Of a stretch of 12,805 bases of DNA, positions 5,513 to 12,741 are shown in pieces (the first letter of the stretch is position 1; every line of letters starts with the position of its first letter). The notes below the pieces were generated by a model that had not been told where the DNA came from, did not search any database, and saw only the letters and a list, made by a program, of their open reading frames with translations. The position numbers were made by a program, and so were the translations under genes. Source of the DNA: RGIG3872 sp045660245 (GTDB taxonomy: Bacteria; Bacillota; Clostridia; Christensenellales; UBA1242); assembly GCA_045660245.1 (NCBI GenBank), contig JAZRDJ010000111.1, positions 1 through 12,805 on the forward strand. Reading direction: 5' to 3'.

Positions 5513-6229
5513 ATGGTATTTGGCAGAATTCACACAATTGAATCGATGGGACTTGTTGATGGTCCAGGAATCAGAGTTGTTGTTTTTTTTCAAGGCTGTG
5601 CATTGAGATGCAAGTTCTGCCACAATCCAGACAGTTGGGAGATGAGCAAAGGATCTGTTATGTCAGTTTCAGATCTTATCTCCAAAATTGAGCGATTCAA
5701 ACCATACTTTGAAAGAAGTGGTGGTGGAGTGACATTCTCTGGTGGTGAACCACTTCTTCAAAAAGACTTTTTGATTGAACTTCTTCGTGAATGCAAAAAA
5801 CGAAATATTCACACTTGCCTTGACACAGCAGGCGTTGGCATTGGAGATTATGAGAAAATACTCCCCCTCACCGACCTCGTATTGTACGACATCAAGGCAA
5901 TTGATCAAAAAAGTTATGAAGATTTGTGTTCAAACACAATGACAGAAACGATCAAGTTTCAAAAAGCACTCCAATCGTGCAAAACCCCAACAATTGTGAG
6001 ACAAGTTGTGATCCCTGGTTTCAATGATACTGACGAATACATGATGGAATTAAAAACTTATATCAAGTCCAATATTCCAAATGTGATCAAAGTTGAACTC
6101 TTGCCTTTCCACAAACTTGGATCTCACAAATACAAAAAACTTGGAATGATTGATCCACTTGAAAGTTTGAGTGGAATGGATCAAGACAAAACAAACGAAT
6201 TATGGAATAAATATTTTAAAGAACTTTAA
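5513..6229 (+). CDS. pflA: Pyruvate formate-lyase-activating enzyme
   Basis: This 238-aa radical SAM enzyme uses a [4Fe-4S] cluster and S-adenosylmethionine to place the glycyl radical on pyruvate formate-lyase in the cytoplasm. The cluster-binding CxxxCxxC is at Cys29, Cys33 and Cys36 within GCALRCKFCHNPD. DGPGIR (16-21) and the SAM-contacting GGEP (77-80) are present, and the length is typical of PflA. The ATG at 5513 follows AAGGAG after five bases. The stop codon overlaps the pflB ribosome binding site, which suggests coupled translation. In the best-known operons (E. coli and others) pflB comes first; here the activase leads. The neighbouring lyase makes the assignment firm over other glycyl-radical activases. 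Confidence 0.95.
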   Translation: MVFGRIHTIESMGLVDGPGIRVVVFFQGCALRCKFCHNPDSWEMSKGSVMSVSDLISKIERFKPYFERSGGGVTFSGGEPLLQKDFLIELLRECKKRNIHTCLDTAGVGIGDYEKILPLTDLVLYDIKAIDQKSYEDLCSNTMTETIKFQKALQSCKTPTIVRQVVIPGFNDTDEYMMELKTYIKSNIPNVIKVELLPFHKLGSHKYKKLGMIDPLESLSGMDQDKTNELWNKYFKEL

Positions 6230-6241
6230 GGAGAAAAATTT

Positions 6242-8470
6242 ATGACAGAAAGAAAACCTTTCATTGGCGGTCGATGGGAAAGAGAAATCGACGTGCGCGA
6301 CTTTATACAAAAAAACTATACACTTTACACCGGTGATGGATCATTCTTGACTGATGCAACAAAGAAAACCCAAGCAGTTTGGAACAAATGTGTACAACTC
6401 TTGAACGAAGAACTCAAAAAAGGTGGAGTTCTTGATGTTGAAACAAAACAAATTTCAGGCATCAATAACTTTGCCCCTGGCTATATCGACAAGGAAAACG
6501 AAGTAATCGTTGGTCTTCAAACTGATGCTCCACTCAAGAGAATTGTGAACATTTACGGCGGAACAAGAATGGCTGAACAAAGCCTTAAAGAATATGGCTA
6601 TGAACTTGATCCAGTCCTCAAAGAGCACTTCAATGAATTCAGAAAAACTCACAACCAAGGCGTTTTCGATGCTTATCCAAAGAGTGTTCGTCTTGCTCGT
6701 CATGCTGGGCTTTTGACTGGACTTCCAGACGCTTATGGCAGAGGAAGAATTATTGGTGACTACCGCAGAATTGCACTCTATGGAACAACAAGACTCATTG
6801 CTGAAAAGAAAAGAGAGTGGGAAGAACTCGATGGTGAAATGACAGATCAACTCATTCGTTTGAGAGAAGAAATTTCTGCTCAAGTTCGTGCCCTCGCAGA
6901 AGTTGAGGAAATGGCAGCAACATATGGCGTTGACATCACAAAGCCAGCAGAATCTGCAAAAGAAGCCGTACAATATCTATACATGGGATATCTTGCTGGG
7001 ATCAAGGAGAACAATGGTGCTGCAACATCTCTTGGCAGAACATCAACATTCCTTGACATTTACATTCAAAGAGATCTTGATGCAGGCATCATCACAGAAG
7101 AAGAAGCGCAAGAACTCGTCGATCAACTTATCATCAAACTCAGACTCGTTCGTCACCTCAGAACTCCTGAATACAACGAACTCTTTGGTGGTGACCCAAC
7201 ATGGGTAACTGAATCAATTGGAGGCGTGGGTATCAACGGCAAACCACTCGTTACAAAAAACTCATTTAGATACCTTCACACTCTCATCAATCTTGGCACT
7301 GCTCCAGAACCAAACCTCACGGTTTTGTGGTCTGAAAAACTCCCAGAGAACTTCAAAAAGTTCTGCGCAGAAATTTCAATCAAAACAGATTCCATTCAAT
7401 ATGAAAGCGATGATGTGATGCGCCCAGTTTATGGCGATGACTATGCAATTGCTTGTTGCGTATCAGCAATGAAGGTTGGAAAACAAATGCAATTCTTTGG
7501 TGCACGCTGCAACCTTGCAAAAAGCCTTTTGTACGCAATCAATGGCGGTATTGATGAAATCGAAGGAAAGACAATCATTCCAGGAATTGAGCCAATCCGT
7601 GATGCAAACCTCTCTTATGAAAAAGTATGGGACAACTACAAAAAAGTCCTTTCATACGTTGCTGGACTTTATGTGAAGGCAAACAACATCATTCACTACA
7701 TGCACGACAAATATGCATATGAAGCAAGCCAACTTGCTCTCCATGATACCGATCCAGAAAAACTCATGGCATTCGGTGTTGCTGGACTTTCAGTTGCCGC
7801 AGATAGTTTGTCTGCAATCAAATTTGCAAAAGTGACACCAATCAGGAATGATCAAGGTGTTGCAATCGACTTTGAAACAATCGGAGATTTCCCAAAATAC
7901 GGAAACGACGATGATAATGTTGATAACCTTGCTGTAGACATTGTTACATATTTCATCAAAGAACTCAAAAAACACCCACTCTACCGTGATGCAAAACATA
8001 CTCTCTCTGCACTCACAATCACCAGCAATGTTATGTATGGCAAAAAGACAGGAACAACTCCTGACGGCAGAAAACTTGGTGAGCCTCTCGCCCCTGGTGC
8101 GAACCCAATGCACGGAAGAGACAATTCTGGTGCACTTGCATCATTGAACTCTGTCGCAAAAATTCCATACCGTGACGTTTGCCAAGATGGTTGTTCAAAC
8201 ACATTCTCAATTGTTCCAAATGCTCTCGGCAAAACAATCGAAGATCAAAAAACAAACCTCGTGAACATTCTGGACGGCTATTTTGCTCAAGGTGCTCAAC
8301 ACATCAATGTCAACGTTCTCAGCCGTGAAACACTCATGGACGCTTATGAACACCCAGAAAAATATCCAATGCTAACAATCAGAGTTTCTGGTTACGCAGT
8401 CAACTTTCACAGACTCACAAAAGATCAACAACTTGAAGTTATCAGCAGAACATTCCACGACAAAGTTTAA
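6242..8470 (+). CDS. pflB: Formate C-acetyltransferase (pyruvate formate-lyase)
   Basis: The 742-aa glycyl-radical enzyme converts pyruvate and CoA to acetyl-CoA and formate in anaerobic fermentation. The adjacent catalytic cysteines Cys405-Cys406 in IACCVSAM mark it as true PFL rather than a diol dehydratase or choline lyase, which have one cysteine in GCVE-type motifs. The radical-bearing glycine is Gly717 in IRVSGYAVNFH, 26 residues from the end as expected. The N-terminal region (about 1-620) matches the PFL barrel domain, and the length is close to E. coli PflB (760 aa). ATG 6242 follows AAGGAG (6228-6233), which overlaps the pflA stop. It is the last gene of the operon. The enzyme is oxygen-sensitive, which supports an anaerobic host. 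Confidence 0.98.
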   Translation: MTERKPFIGGRWEREIDVRDFIQKNYTLYTGDGSFLTDATKKTQAVWNKCVQLLNEELKKGGVLDVETKQISGINNFAPGYIDKENEVIVGLQTDAPLKRIVNIYGGTRMAEQSLKEYGYELDPVLKEHFNEFRKTHNQGVFDAYPKSVRLARHAGLLTGLPDAYGRGRIIGDYRRIALYGTTRLIAEKKREWEELDGEMTDQLIRLREEISAQVRALAEVEEMAATYGVDITKPAESAKEAVQYLYMGYLAGIKENNGAATSLGRTSTFLDIYIQRDLDAGIITEEEAQELVDQLIIKLRLVRHLRTPEYNELFGGDPTWVTESIGGVGINGKPLVTKNSFRYLHTLINLGTAPEPNLTVLWSEKLPENFKKFCAEISIKTDSIQYESDDVMRPVYGDDYAIACCVSAMKVGKQMQFFGARCNLAKSLLYAINGGIDEIEGKTIIPGIEPIRDANLSYEKVWDNYKKVLSYVAGLYVKANNIIHYMHDKYAYEASQLALHDTDPEKLMAFGVAGLSVAADSLSAIKFAKVTPIRNDQGVAIDFETIGDFPKYGNDDDNVDNLAVDIVTYFIKELKKHPLYRDAKHTLSALTITSNVMYGKKTGTTPDGRKLGEPLAPGANPMHGRDNSGALASLNSVAKIPYRDVCQDGCSNTFSIVPNALGKTIEDQKTNLVNILDGYFAQGAQHINVNVLSRETLMDAYEHPEKYPMLTIRVSGYAVNFHRLTKDQQLEVISRTFHDKV

Positions 8471-8477
8471 AAAAACG

Positions 8478-8505
8478 AAAAGACCGCAAATCTGCGGTCT
8501 TTTTT
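8478..8505. terminator. Bidirectional terminator between pflB and the HAD gene
   Basis: AAAAGACCGCA (8478-8488) pairs perfectly with TGCGGTCTTTT (8493-8503) around a 4-nt loop. T runs flank the stem on both strands, and it separates two convergent stop codons 48 bp apart. Confidence 0.92.
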
Positions 8506-8518
8506 ATTTGTATATCAA

Positions 8519-9181
8519 TCAGATTATCTCTTTGATTTCCATTAAAGTATTGAACACTCTTTCACACTTGTCCTTTGTTTTTGAATCGGGCTTGATAATG
8601 TCAAGTACCATCACAGGCAAAGCCCCTGCATCATACGCTGAGTTAATTCCATTGATCGAATCTTCAATAACCAAACATTCTGACGGCCTTTCACCAAGTT
8701 TTTCACACGCCATCAAATAAGGCATTGGATCAGGTTTTGGCTTCTCTACATATTCACTTGTGACAATCACATCAAATATTCTTGTATGATCAATACCCAC
8801 TTGATCAAACAGAAAAGTCAACTTTTCGTTCGTACTCCCTGTGCATATGGCTAGTTTCAAGTTTTTTTTCTTCAAATATTCAATTATTTCAACAAAACCA
8901 GGTTTTAATAATGCCCCTTTCTTCAGAATTATTTCGTCATAACAAAGTTTTGCACAATCCATATATTCATCTGCATTTATATGTGGAAATGCTTCACGGA
9001 GCCGATTAAGATTGGTTGCAATTGGAATTCCGGCACACGTTTGTCTGAACTCTTCACTAACAAAAACACCAAGTTTTTTGTTTGTCATCTTGAAACTTTC
9101 ACACCAAACCGCTTCTGTATCAAAAATGACACCATCAACATCAAAAATTATTGCTTTAACATTTTTATATCTTTTGTTCAT
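8519..9181 (-). CDS. HAD-superfamily phosphatase (beta-phosphoglucomutase-like)
   Basis: This 220-aa protein of HAD subfamily IA hydrolyses or transfers phosphate through an aspartyl-phosphate intermediate. Motif I is FDVDGVIFDTE with nucleophile Asp14 and acid/base Asp16; motif II is CTGST (113-117); motif III Lys147 is in EKPKPDP; motif IV is VIEDS with Glu173 and Asp174. A helical cap lies between residues 20 and 90. The substrate is not readable: beta-phosphoglucomutase, phosphoglycolate phosphatase and sugar-phosphate phosphatases all share this pattern. I use ATG 9181, which puts MNKRYKN directly before the first strand. GGAG lies 13 bases upstream, a little far. A TTG at 9247 would add 22 residues encoded across a hairpin and is less likely. 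The leader carries a hairpin and a four-codon ORF. Confidence 0.9.
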   Translation of the reverse strand: MNKRYKNVKAIIFDVDGVIFDTEAVWCESFKMTNKKLGVFVSEEFRQTCAGIPIATNLNRLREAFPHINADEYMDCAKLCYDEIILKKGALLKPGFVEIIEYLKKKNLKLAICTGSTNEKLTFLFDQVGIDHTRIFDVIVTSEYVEKPKPDPMPYLMACEKLGERPSECLVIEDSINGINSAYDAGALPVMVLDIIKPDSKTKDKCERVFNTLMEIKEII

Positions 9182-9218
9182 ATGCTTATTATTTCTCCGA
9201 ATTGATCTTTTACCAAAC

Positions 9219-9262
9219 AAAAAGCCATGAATTCTGAAACCGAACAAAGGCTTTTTATTTTT
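9219..9262. terminator. Terminator-like hairpin in the leader of the HAD gene
   Basis: AAAAAGCC (9219-9226) pairs with GGCTTTTT (9249-9256). Read on the minus strand it lies between the likely HAD promoter and its ATG and ends in TTTTTGTTT, so it could be an attenuator. Read on the plus strand it is followed by ATTTTTTATT, but no plus-strand gene ends here. The loop of about 22 nt is only weakly structured. Confidence 0.45.
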
Positions 9263-9300
9263 TATTCATAAAACACTCCCAGTATTTTGAAGTTCAATAA

Positions 9301-9309
9301 ATTATAGCA
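9301..9309 (-). promoter_or_regulatory. Extended -10 promoter of the HAD gene
   Basis: On the minus strand TGC-TATAAT gives a consensus extended -10 (TGnTATAAT). No good -35 lies 17 bp upstream, which is tolerated with an extended -10. The transcript would start near 9294, giving a leader of about 110 nt. Confidence 0.55.
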
Positions 9310-9377
9310 TATGATTTTTTAAATTTATAATATTTTTAAGTTATTATGTGAAATTTTTTATATTTAATTGTTTTAGT

Positions 9378-9407
9378 TTGACACCATTGAGTACCACAAA
9401 GTATAAT
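9378..9407 (+). promoter_or_regulatory. dUTPase gene promoter
   Basis: TTGACA (9378-9383), an 18-bp spacer and a perfect TATAAT (9402-9407), about 30 bp before the ATG. Confidence 0.85.
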
Positions 9408-9437
9408 TTTTGTATAAACAATTTTAGGAGAAAATAA

Positions 9438-9950
9438 ATGGATAGAATCGCAAAATTTGAAAAAATCAGTTTTGAACAATTCAAAAAAGACTGGACAAAC
9501 ACATTTTTTGAAATGCCAGACGAAAAAATTCAAGAAATTTATGACAATATCAAACTCCCAGAACGTGCAACCCAAAGATCGGCAGGTTATGACTTTTTCC
9601 TTCCTTCTTCAATATCTCTTGACGCTGGCTCAGAAATGACAATCCCAACAGGTATCCGATGCAAAATGGAACCAGAATGGGCACTCATCATTTGCCCAAA
9701 GAGCGGTCTTGGATCAAAATTTAGATTTCAACTCAACAACACGTTTGGTCTTATTGACGCAGACTATTACTTTTCAGACAATGAGGGACATATGTTCTGC
9801 AAAGTGATCAATGACAGCAGACAAAACAAACAGGTAGTTTTGGACGCTGGCGCAAAATTTGTGCAAGGATTCTTCTTCAAATATGGAATCACAGAAGACG
9901 ATACTGCCGAAGGTGTCAGAAACGGTGGTTTTGGAAGCACAGGAAAATAA
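9438..9950 (+). CDS. dut: dUTP diphosphatase (trimeric dUTPase family)
   Basis: The 170-aa enzyme hydrolyses dUTP to dUMP and pyrophosphate, which keeps uracil out of DNA and feeds dTMP synthesis. All five family motifs are present in order: RSAGYDFFLP (47-56, catalytic-site Asp52), PKSGLGSK (87-94), FGLIDADY (103-110), AGAKFVQG (137-144), and the C-terminal RNGGFGSTGK (161-170) that closes over the nucleotide. Motif III has DADYY where many members have DxDY, which is acceptable. About 35 N-terminal residues before the core are longer than in minimal dUTPases, and I do not recognise them. A dCTP deaminase is less likely because motif V is typical of dUTPase. ATG 9438 follows AGGAG after seven bases. 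The gene is monocistronic with its own promoter and terminator. Confidence 0.92.
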   Translation: MDRIAKFEKISFEQFKKDWTNTFFEMPDEKIQEIYDNIKLPERATQRSAGYDFFLPSSISLDAGSEMTIPTGIRCKMEPEWALIICPKSGLGSKFRFQLNNTFGLIDADYYFSDNEGHMFCKVINDSRQNKQVVLDAGAKFVQGFFFKYGITEDDTAEGVRNGGFGSTGK

Positions 9951-9973
9951 TTGTTCTCAAGCAAATTTTTATC

Positions 9974-10009
9974 AAAAAAAAGGAAATGATATAACATTTC
10001 CTTTTTTTT
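9974..10009. terminator. Bidirectional terminator between dut and the zinc-ribbon gene
   Basis: GGAAATG (9982-9988) pairs with CATTTCC (9995-10001). A flanking A8 and T8 lengthen the stem and provide a U tract in both directions. Confidence 0.9.
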
Positions 10010-10013
10010 ATTT

Positions 10014-10415
10014 TTACTTCTTTGTTTTGCTTGCCCCACAGGAATCACATTTTGCCTTGCCATTTTCAATTGGACTTCCGCAATAATCACAGAAGGATTC
10101 TTTGTTCCCTGTTACTTTTTCAAGAAAATCCACAATTGAGTTTGTCTCGGTTGTATTTTCTTCAGACTGTTTCAAAATACCCTTTGGTCCCTTGATTGAA
10201 AAACCAAGAATAGTGGTAAAAATTCCAATCATGAGCATTGATATTCCTGAAAACATTCCAAAACTGCGACCTGATTCTATATCAAACCAATCTGGATCAG
10301 TCATATGAGGGACATCTATGTTTGAGGTTGAAATTAATTTTATTGCACCACCAATGATCAAACCAATCCCAACACACCTCACGATCCATGTAACAACTTT
10401 TTGACTTTTCTTCAT
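10014..10415 (-). CDS. Two-helix membrane protein with C-terminal zinc ribbon
   Basis: The 133-aa protein has membrane segments at about residues 8-29 and 52-74 and a polar linker. It ends in a C-terminal zinc ribbon with Cys109, Cys112, Cys123 and Cys126 (CDYCGS...KCDSCGA), likely cytoplasmic and binding one zinc ion. Small zinc-ribbon membrane proteins of this kind are common in Firmicutes with no set function. It is the second gene of an operon: its SD AAGGAG (10429-10424) overlaps the TAA of the glycosyltransferase, so translation is probably coupled. I choose ATG 10415 (eight bases after GGAG) over the adjacent in-frame GTG at 10418. Its partner suggests a role at the membrane with lipid-linked sugar transfer, but that is only inference from context. 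Confidence 0.75.
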   Translation of the reverse strand: MKKSQKVVTWIVRCVGIGLIIGGAIKLISTSNIDVPHMTDPDWFDIESGRSFGMFSGISMLMIGIFTTILGFSIKGPKGILKQSEENTTETNSIVDFLEKVTGNKESFCDYCGSPIENGKAKCDSCGASKTKK

Positions 10416-10427
10416 CACTATTTCTCC

Positions 10428-11363
10428 TTATTTTTCAAAACTACTATCTTTCACTATATAAATTGGCCTATTCTTTACTTGTCTGAATATTTTTGCGATA
10501 TAGTCACTTGTAACAGCCATTCCAAACATCACAAGACTACCAACAAAACATACAAGTGGTGAAATCTTCATGAACAAACTTGGATTCAACCCCATACACC
10601 ACAAAACAATGTCCGCAACAAAAAGCCCAACCGCACCAAGCCCCATCAATATCGACAAAAACATATTAATTTTGAGTGGAGCAGTGGAAAAATCTTCAAT
10701 CCCACCGATCGCGTACTTTGTGAGTTTTTTGAAATTCCACTTGGTTGTTCCTGCAACTCTGTCCACATTTTTGTATTCAAGCCACTTTGTCTTGAAACCA
10801 ACCCAACCAAAGATACCTTTTGAGAATCTGTCAACTTCCGCCATTGAAAGAATTGCATCTGTCATTTTTCTGGTCATAAGCCGATAATCTCGTGCCCCGT
10901 CAACAATTTCCGCATCGCTCACTTTGTTGATGAGTTGGTAAAACTTTCTTGCAAACCAACTCCTAATTTTTGGTTCTCCACGTCTGTCAACGCGTCTGCA
11001 TCCAACACAATCATATCCTTCGTTCACAATCCCATCGTACATTTCAACCAAGAGTTCTGGTGGGTCTTGAAGATCTGCATCCATGAGTGCAACAAAATCA
11101 CCTGTCGCATTTTTAAGTCCTGCCAAAATTGCAGCCTCTTTCCCAAAATTTCGTGAAAATGAAATATACTTGATTCTCTTGTCTTGTCTTGCAAGAGACT
11201 TCACAATCTCAAGAGTCCTGTCGCGACTTCCATCATCAACAAAGATGAGTTCAAAATCAACTTTGTTCATCTTTTCCATGAGCGTCTTCATTGATTCGAA
11301 GTAAGCGTTCACACACTCCTCCTCATTGTAGCATGGAACCACAACACTTATCTTTTGTGCCAT
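10428..11363 (-). CDS. Family 2 glycosyltransferase (GtrB/DPM1-like, membrane anchored)
   Basis: The 311-aa protein matches the bactoprenol glucosyltransferase and dolichol-phosphate-mannose synthase type (GtrB, CsbB, YkcC). These move a sugar from a nucleotide sugar onto undecaprenyl phosphate at the inner face of the membrane. The GT-A fold is evident from VVVPCYNEEE (7-16), FVDDGS (41-46), SRNFGKEAA (70-78) and the metal-binding DADLQDPPE (95-103). The TTKWNFKKL stretch (206-214) is typical of the family's interface region. Two C-terminal helices (about 232-256 and 266-288) anchor it. The length is normal. ATG 11363 follows AGGAG after six bases. The sugar is not readable. No flippase or acceptor glycosyltransferase is in the window, so its final target (wall polymer, teichoic acid or other) is open. 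Confidence 0.92.
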   Translation of the reverse strand: MAQKISVVVPCYNEEECVNAYFESMKTLMEKMNKVDFELIFVDDGSRDRTLEIVKSLARQDKRIKYISFSRNFGKEAAILAGLKNATGDFVALMDADLQDPPELLVEMYDGIVNEGYDCVGCRRVDRRGEPKIRSWFARKFYQLINKVSDAEIVDGARDYRLMTRKMTDAILSMAEVDRFSKGIFGWVGFKTKWLEYKNVDRVAGTTKWNFKKLTKYAIGGIEDFSTAPLKINMFLSILMGLGAVGLFVADIVLWCMGLNPSLFMKISPLVCFVGSLVMFGMAVTSDYIAKIFRQVKNRPIYIVKDSSFEK

Positions 11364-11397
11364 AAAAATCTCCTGTATAAATCACTATATTAACTAT

Positions 11398-11427
11398 ATA
11401 TTAAAACATTCTGAAACCTTTCGTCAA
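11398..11427 (-). promoter_or_regulatory. Promoter of the glycosyltransferase operon
   Basis: On the minus strand TTGACG (11427-11422), an 18-bp spacer and TAATAT (11403-11398). Its -35 is only four bases from the -35 of the divergent hydrolase promoter. Confidence 0.6.
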
Positions 11428-11431
11428 TTGT

Positions 11432-11461
11432 TTGACAAATATTTCAATTTTCATGTACTAT
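11432..11461 (+). promoter_or_regulatory. Promoter of the alpha/beta hydrolase gene
   Basis: TTGACA (11432-11437), an 18-bp spacer and TACTAT (11456-11461), leaving a leader of roughly 25 nt before ATG 11492. Confidence 0.65.
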
Positions 11462-11491
11462 CTAATTATAACTTGTACGGGAGAATTTATT

Positions 11492-12376
11492 ATGTACAAT
11501 ACAAAAATTATCGGTTTCAACAACCTTGAACTTTTCACGACGATTTTTGACAATGCAAAAGATCCCAAAGCGGTTGTTCAAATCATTCATGGAATGCGTG
11601 AGCATTCAGGCAGATACACAAGATTTTGCGAGATGCTCGAAGCAAATGGATACATTGTCGTCATCACTGATTCAAGAGGACATGGTCAAACATGCAAAAC
11701 TTATGCAAAACTTGGTCATGGCGAAACAGATATTTATGCCGAGTGCGTCGAAGATCAAATTTGTGTGTCAAAATACATCAAAGACAACTTCAAAAATCTC
11801 CCACTTTATATCTTTGCCCACTCTTTCGGATCAATGATCGCTCAACGTTACATTCAACTTTGTACCTTCGCAGAAAAAGTTGTTCTTTGCGGAACAAACA
11901 ACGGAAACAACTTTACCTTCAAACTGGGCAAGTTGATTACAAATATTCAAAAGAAATTTGTAGGCTCTGAAAAAACAGCAAAATTCATTGAAAAAACAAA
12001 CAAGAACCTTTACGCAAAAAAATTCGATCGTGGCAACTGGCTCACTCGTGACGAGGCTATTTTTGACAAATACCTTGCTGATCCATATTGCAGAGCCGAA
12101 TTCCCGATCAGTTTCTACAACAGCCTCTTCACCCACATGACAAAAGTCAACAAGACAATCAACCTCATCAACAAAAAAATCAAATTGTATTTGATCGCTG
12201 GCGATAATGATCCTGTTGGCAATTATGGAAAAAATGTTTTGTCACTCACAAAACTTTACAAAAAAAATGGTCTTGATGCCACATGCGACATTTACCCAGG
12301 CGCAAGACATGAACTCCACAATGAAATCAACAATGACGAAGTTGATAATGATATACTCAAATTTTTTGAATTTTGA
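11492..12376 (+). CDS. Alpha/beta hydrolase, monoacylglycerol-lipase-like
   Basis: The 294-aa protein fits the serine aminopeptidase S33 / Hydrolase_4 group, which includes bacterial monoacylglycerol lipases and lysophospholipases. The oxyanion loop is HGMREHSGRY (33-42). The nucleophile is Ser111 in AHSFG, where GHSMG is more usual. The catalytic acid is probably Asp240 in GDNDPVG, and the base is His273 in GARHELHNE. DSRGHGQT (60-67) is the typical strand before the nucleophile. No signal peptide is seen, so it is likely cytoplasmic and acts on membrane-derived monoacylglycerols or lysolipids; the substrate is family inference. ATG 11492 follows GGGAG after eight bases. A TTG at 11432 is the -35 box itself, so it cannot be the start. 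The stop is TGA. An HTH remnant follows five bases later. Confidence 0.9.
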   Translation: MYNTKIIGFNNLELFTTIFDNAKDPKAVVQIIHGMREHSGRYTRFCEMLEANGYIVVITDSRGHGQTCKTYAKLGHGETDIYAECVEDQICVSKYIKDNFKNLPLYIFAHSFGSMIAQRYIQLCTFAEKVVLCGTNNGNNFTFKLGKLITNIQKKFVGSEKTAKFIEKTNKNLYAKKFDRGNWLTRDEAIFDKYLADPYCRAEFPISFYNSLFTHMTKVNKTINLINKKIKLYLIAGDNDPVGNYGKNVLSLTKLYKKNGLDATCDIYPGARHELHNEINNDEVDNDILKFFEF

Positions 12377-12381
12377 TATAA

Positions 12382-12522
12382 AAAAATAATGGACAAATTG
12401 AACTTGCCAGAGCAATTGGTGTTGGCAAATCAAACATCAGCCTTTGGGGAAAAGACGAATGCGAACCAACGCTCTCAAAACTCATATCTCTTGCCAAATA
12501 TTTTGGTATCACCATTGTCTAG
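12382..12522 (+). pseudogene. Remnant of an XRE-family HTH regulator (N-terminus lost)
   Basis: One frame reads ...GQIELARAIGVGKSNISLW followed by GKDECEPTLSKLISLAKYFG and ITIV, then TAG at 12520. This is the classic pattern of an XRE/Cro DNA-binding domain: helix 2 'ELA..IGV', recognition helix 'SNISLWE', then 'EPTL..L..LAKYF'. The frame has no start codon, and a TAA lies in frame at 12379. Helix 1 and the beginning are missing, and the fragment abuts the end of the hydrolase gene. No SD is present. It is most likely a decayed gene left by a deletion, because the surviving part is clean and uninterrupted. Confidence 0.8.
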
Positions 12523-12550
12523 CCGGACTCGAAGAATAAATTAAACACAA

Positions 12551-12580
12551 AAAAGAGAAGCAAAATTGCTTCTCTTTTGT
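12551..12580. terminator. Bidirectional terminator for the hydrolase and the tRNA cluster
   Basis: AAAAGAGAAGCAA (12551-12563) pairs perfectly with TTGCTTCTCTTTT (12566-12578) around AA, so it may open to a slightly larger loop. It ends transcription from the hydrolase on the plus strand and from tRNA-Glu on the minus strand, whose CCA end is five bases away. Confidence 0.9.
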
Positions 12581-12582
12581 TT

Positions 12583-12657
12583 TGGTGACCCCAAGCAGAG
12601 TTGAACTGCTCACTCCGCCGTGAAAGGGCGGTGTATTAACCGATTTACCATGGGGCC
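12583..12657 (-). tRNA. tRNA-Glu(TTC)
   Basis: This is a 75-nt tRNA with CCA encoded. The acceptor strands GGCCCCA and TGGGGTC pair with one G-U. The anticodon stem CCGCC/GGCGG holds loop CTTTCAC, giving anticodon TTC for glutamate. The T-arm is GCAG-TTCAACT-CTGC. It is the last tRNA of a minus-strand cluster that enters from the right edge. Confidence 0.96.
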
Positions 12658-12688
12658 ATATTCAATTTTTTGCTGTATAGTTTTAAAT

Positions 12689-12734
12689 TGGTAGCGACTG
12701 CGGGATTTAGGGCTCGTAACCTGCGACCTGCCGG
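12689..12734 (-). repeat. Degenerate copy of the tRNA-Met 3' end with a T-loop insert
   Basis: Read in the tRNA direction, this segment repeats the tRNA-Met variable loop, T-arm, acceptor 3' strand and CCA with only two substitutions. However, the single C of the T-loop TTCAAAT is replaced by the nine bases ACGAGCCCT (12717-12709). It lacks the 5' half of a tRNA, so it cannot be a working tRNA. It lies between tRNA-Met and tRNA-Glu, starting eight bases after the CCA of tRNA-Met. Confidence 0.85.
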
Positions 12735-12741
12735 AATTTTT

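Noticed and set aside
9219..9247. TTG start at 9247 for the HAD protein
   Set aside because: It would begin inside the hairpin and add residues not typical of the family; ATG 9181 fits the family start.
12389..12544. 51-codon ORF starting ATGGACAAATTG in another frame over the HTH remnant
   Set aside because: It has no SD. The alternative frame carries a clear XRE domain pattern, so this frame is incidental.
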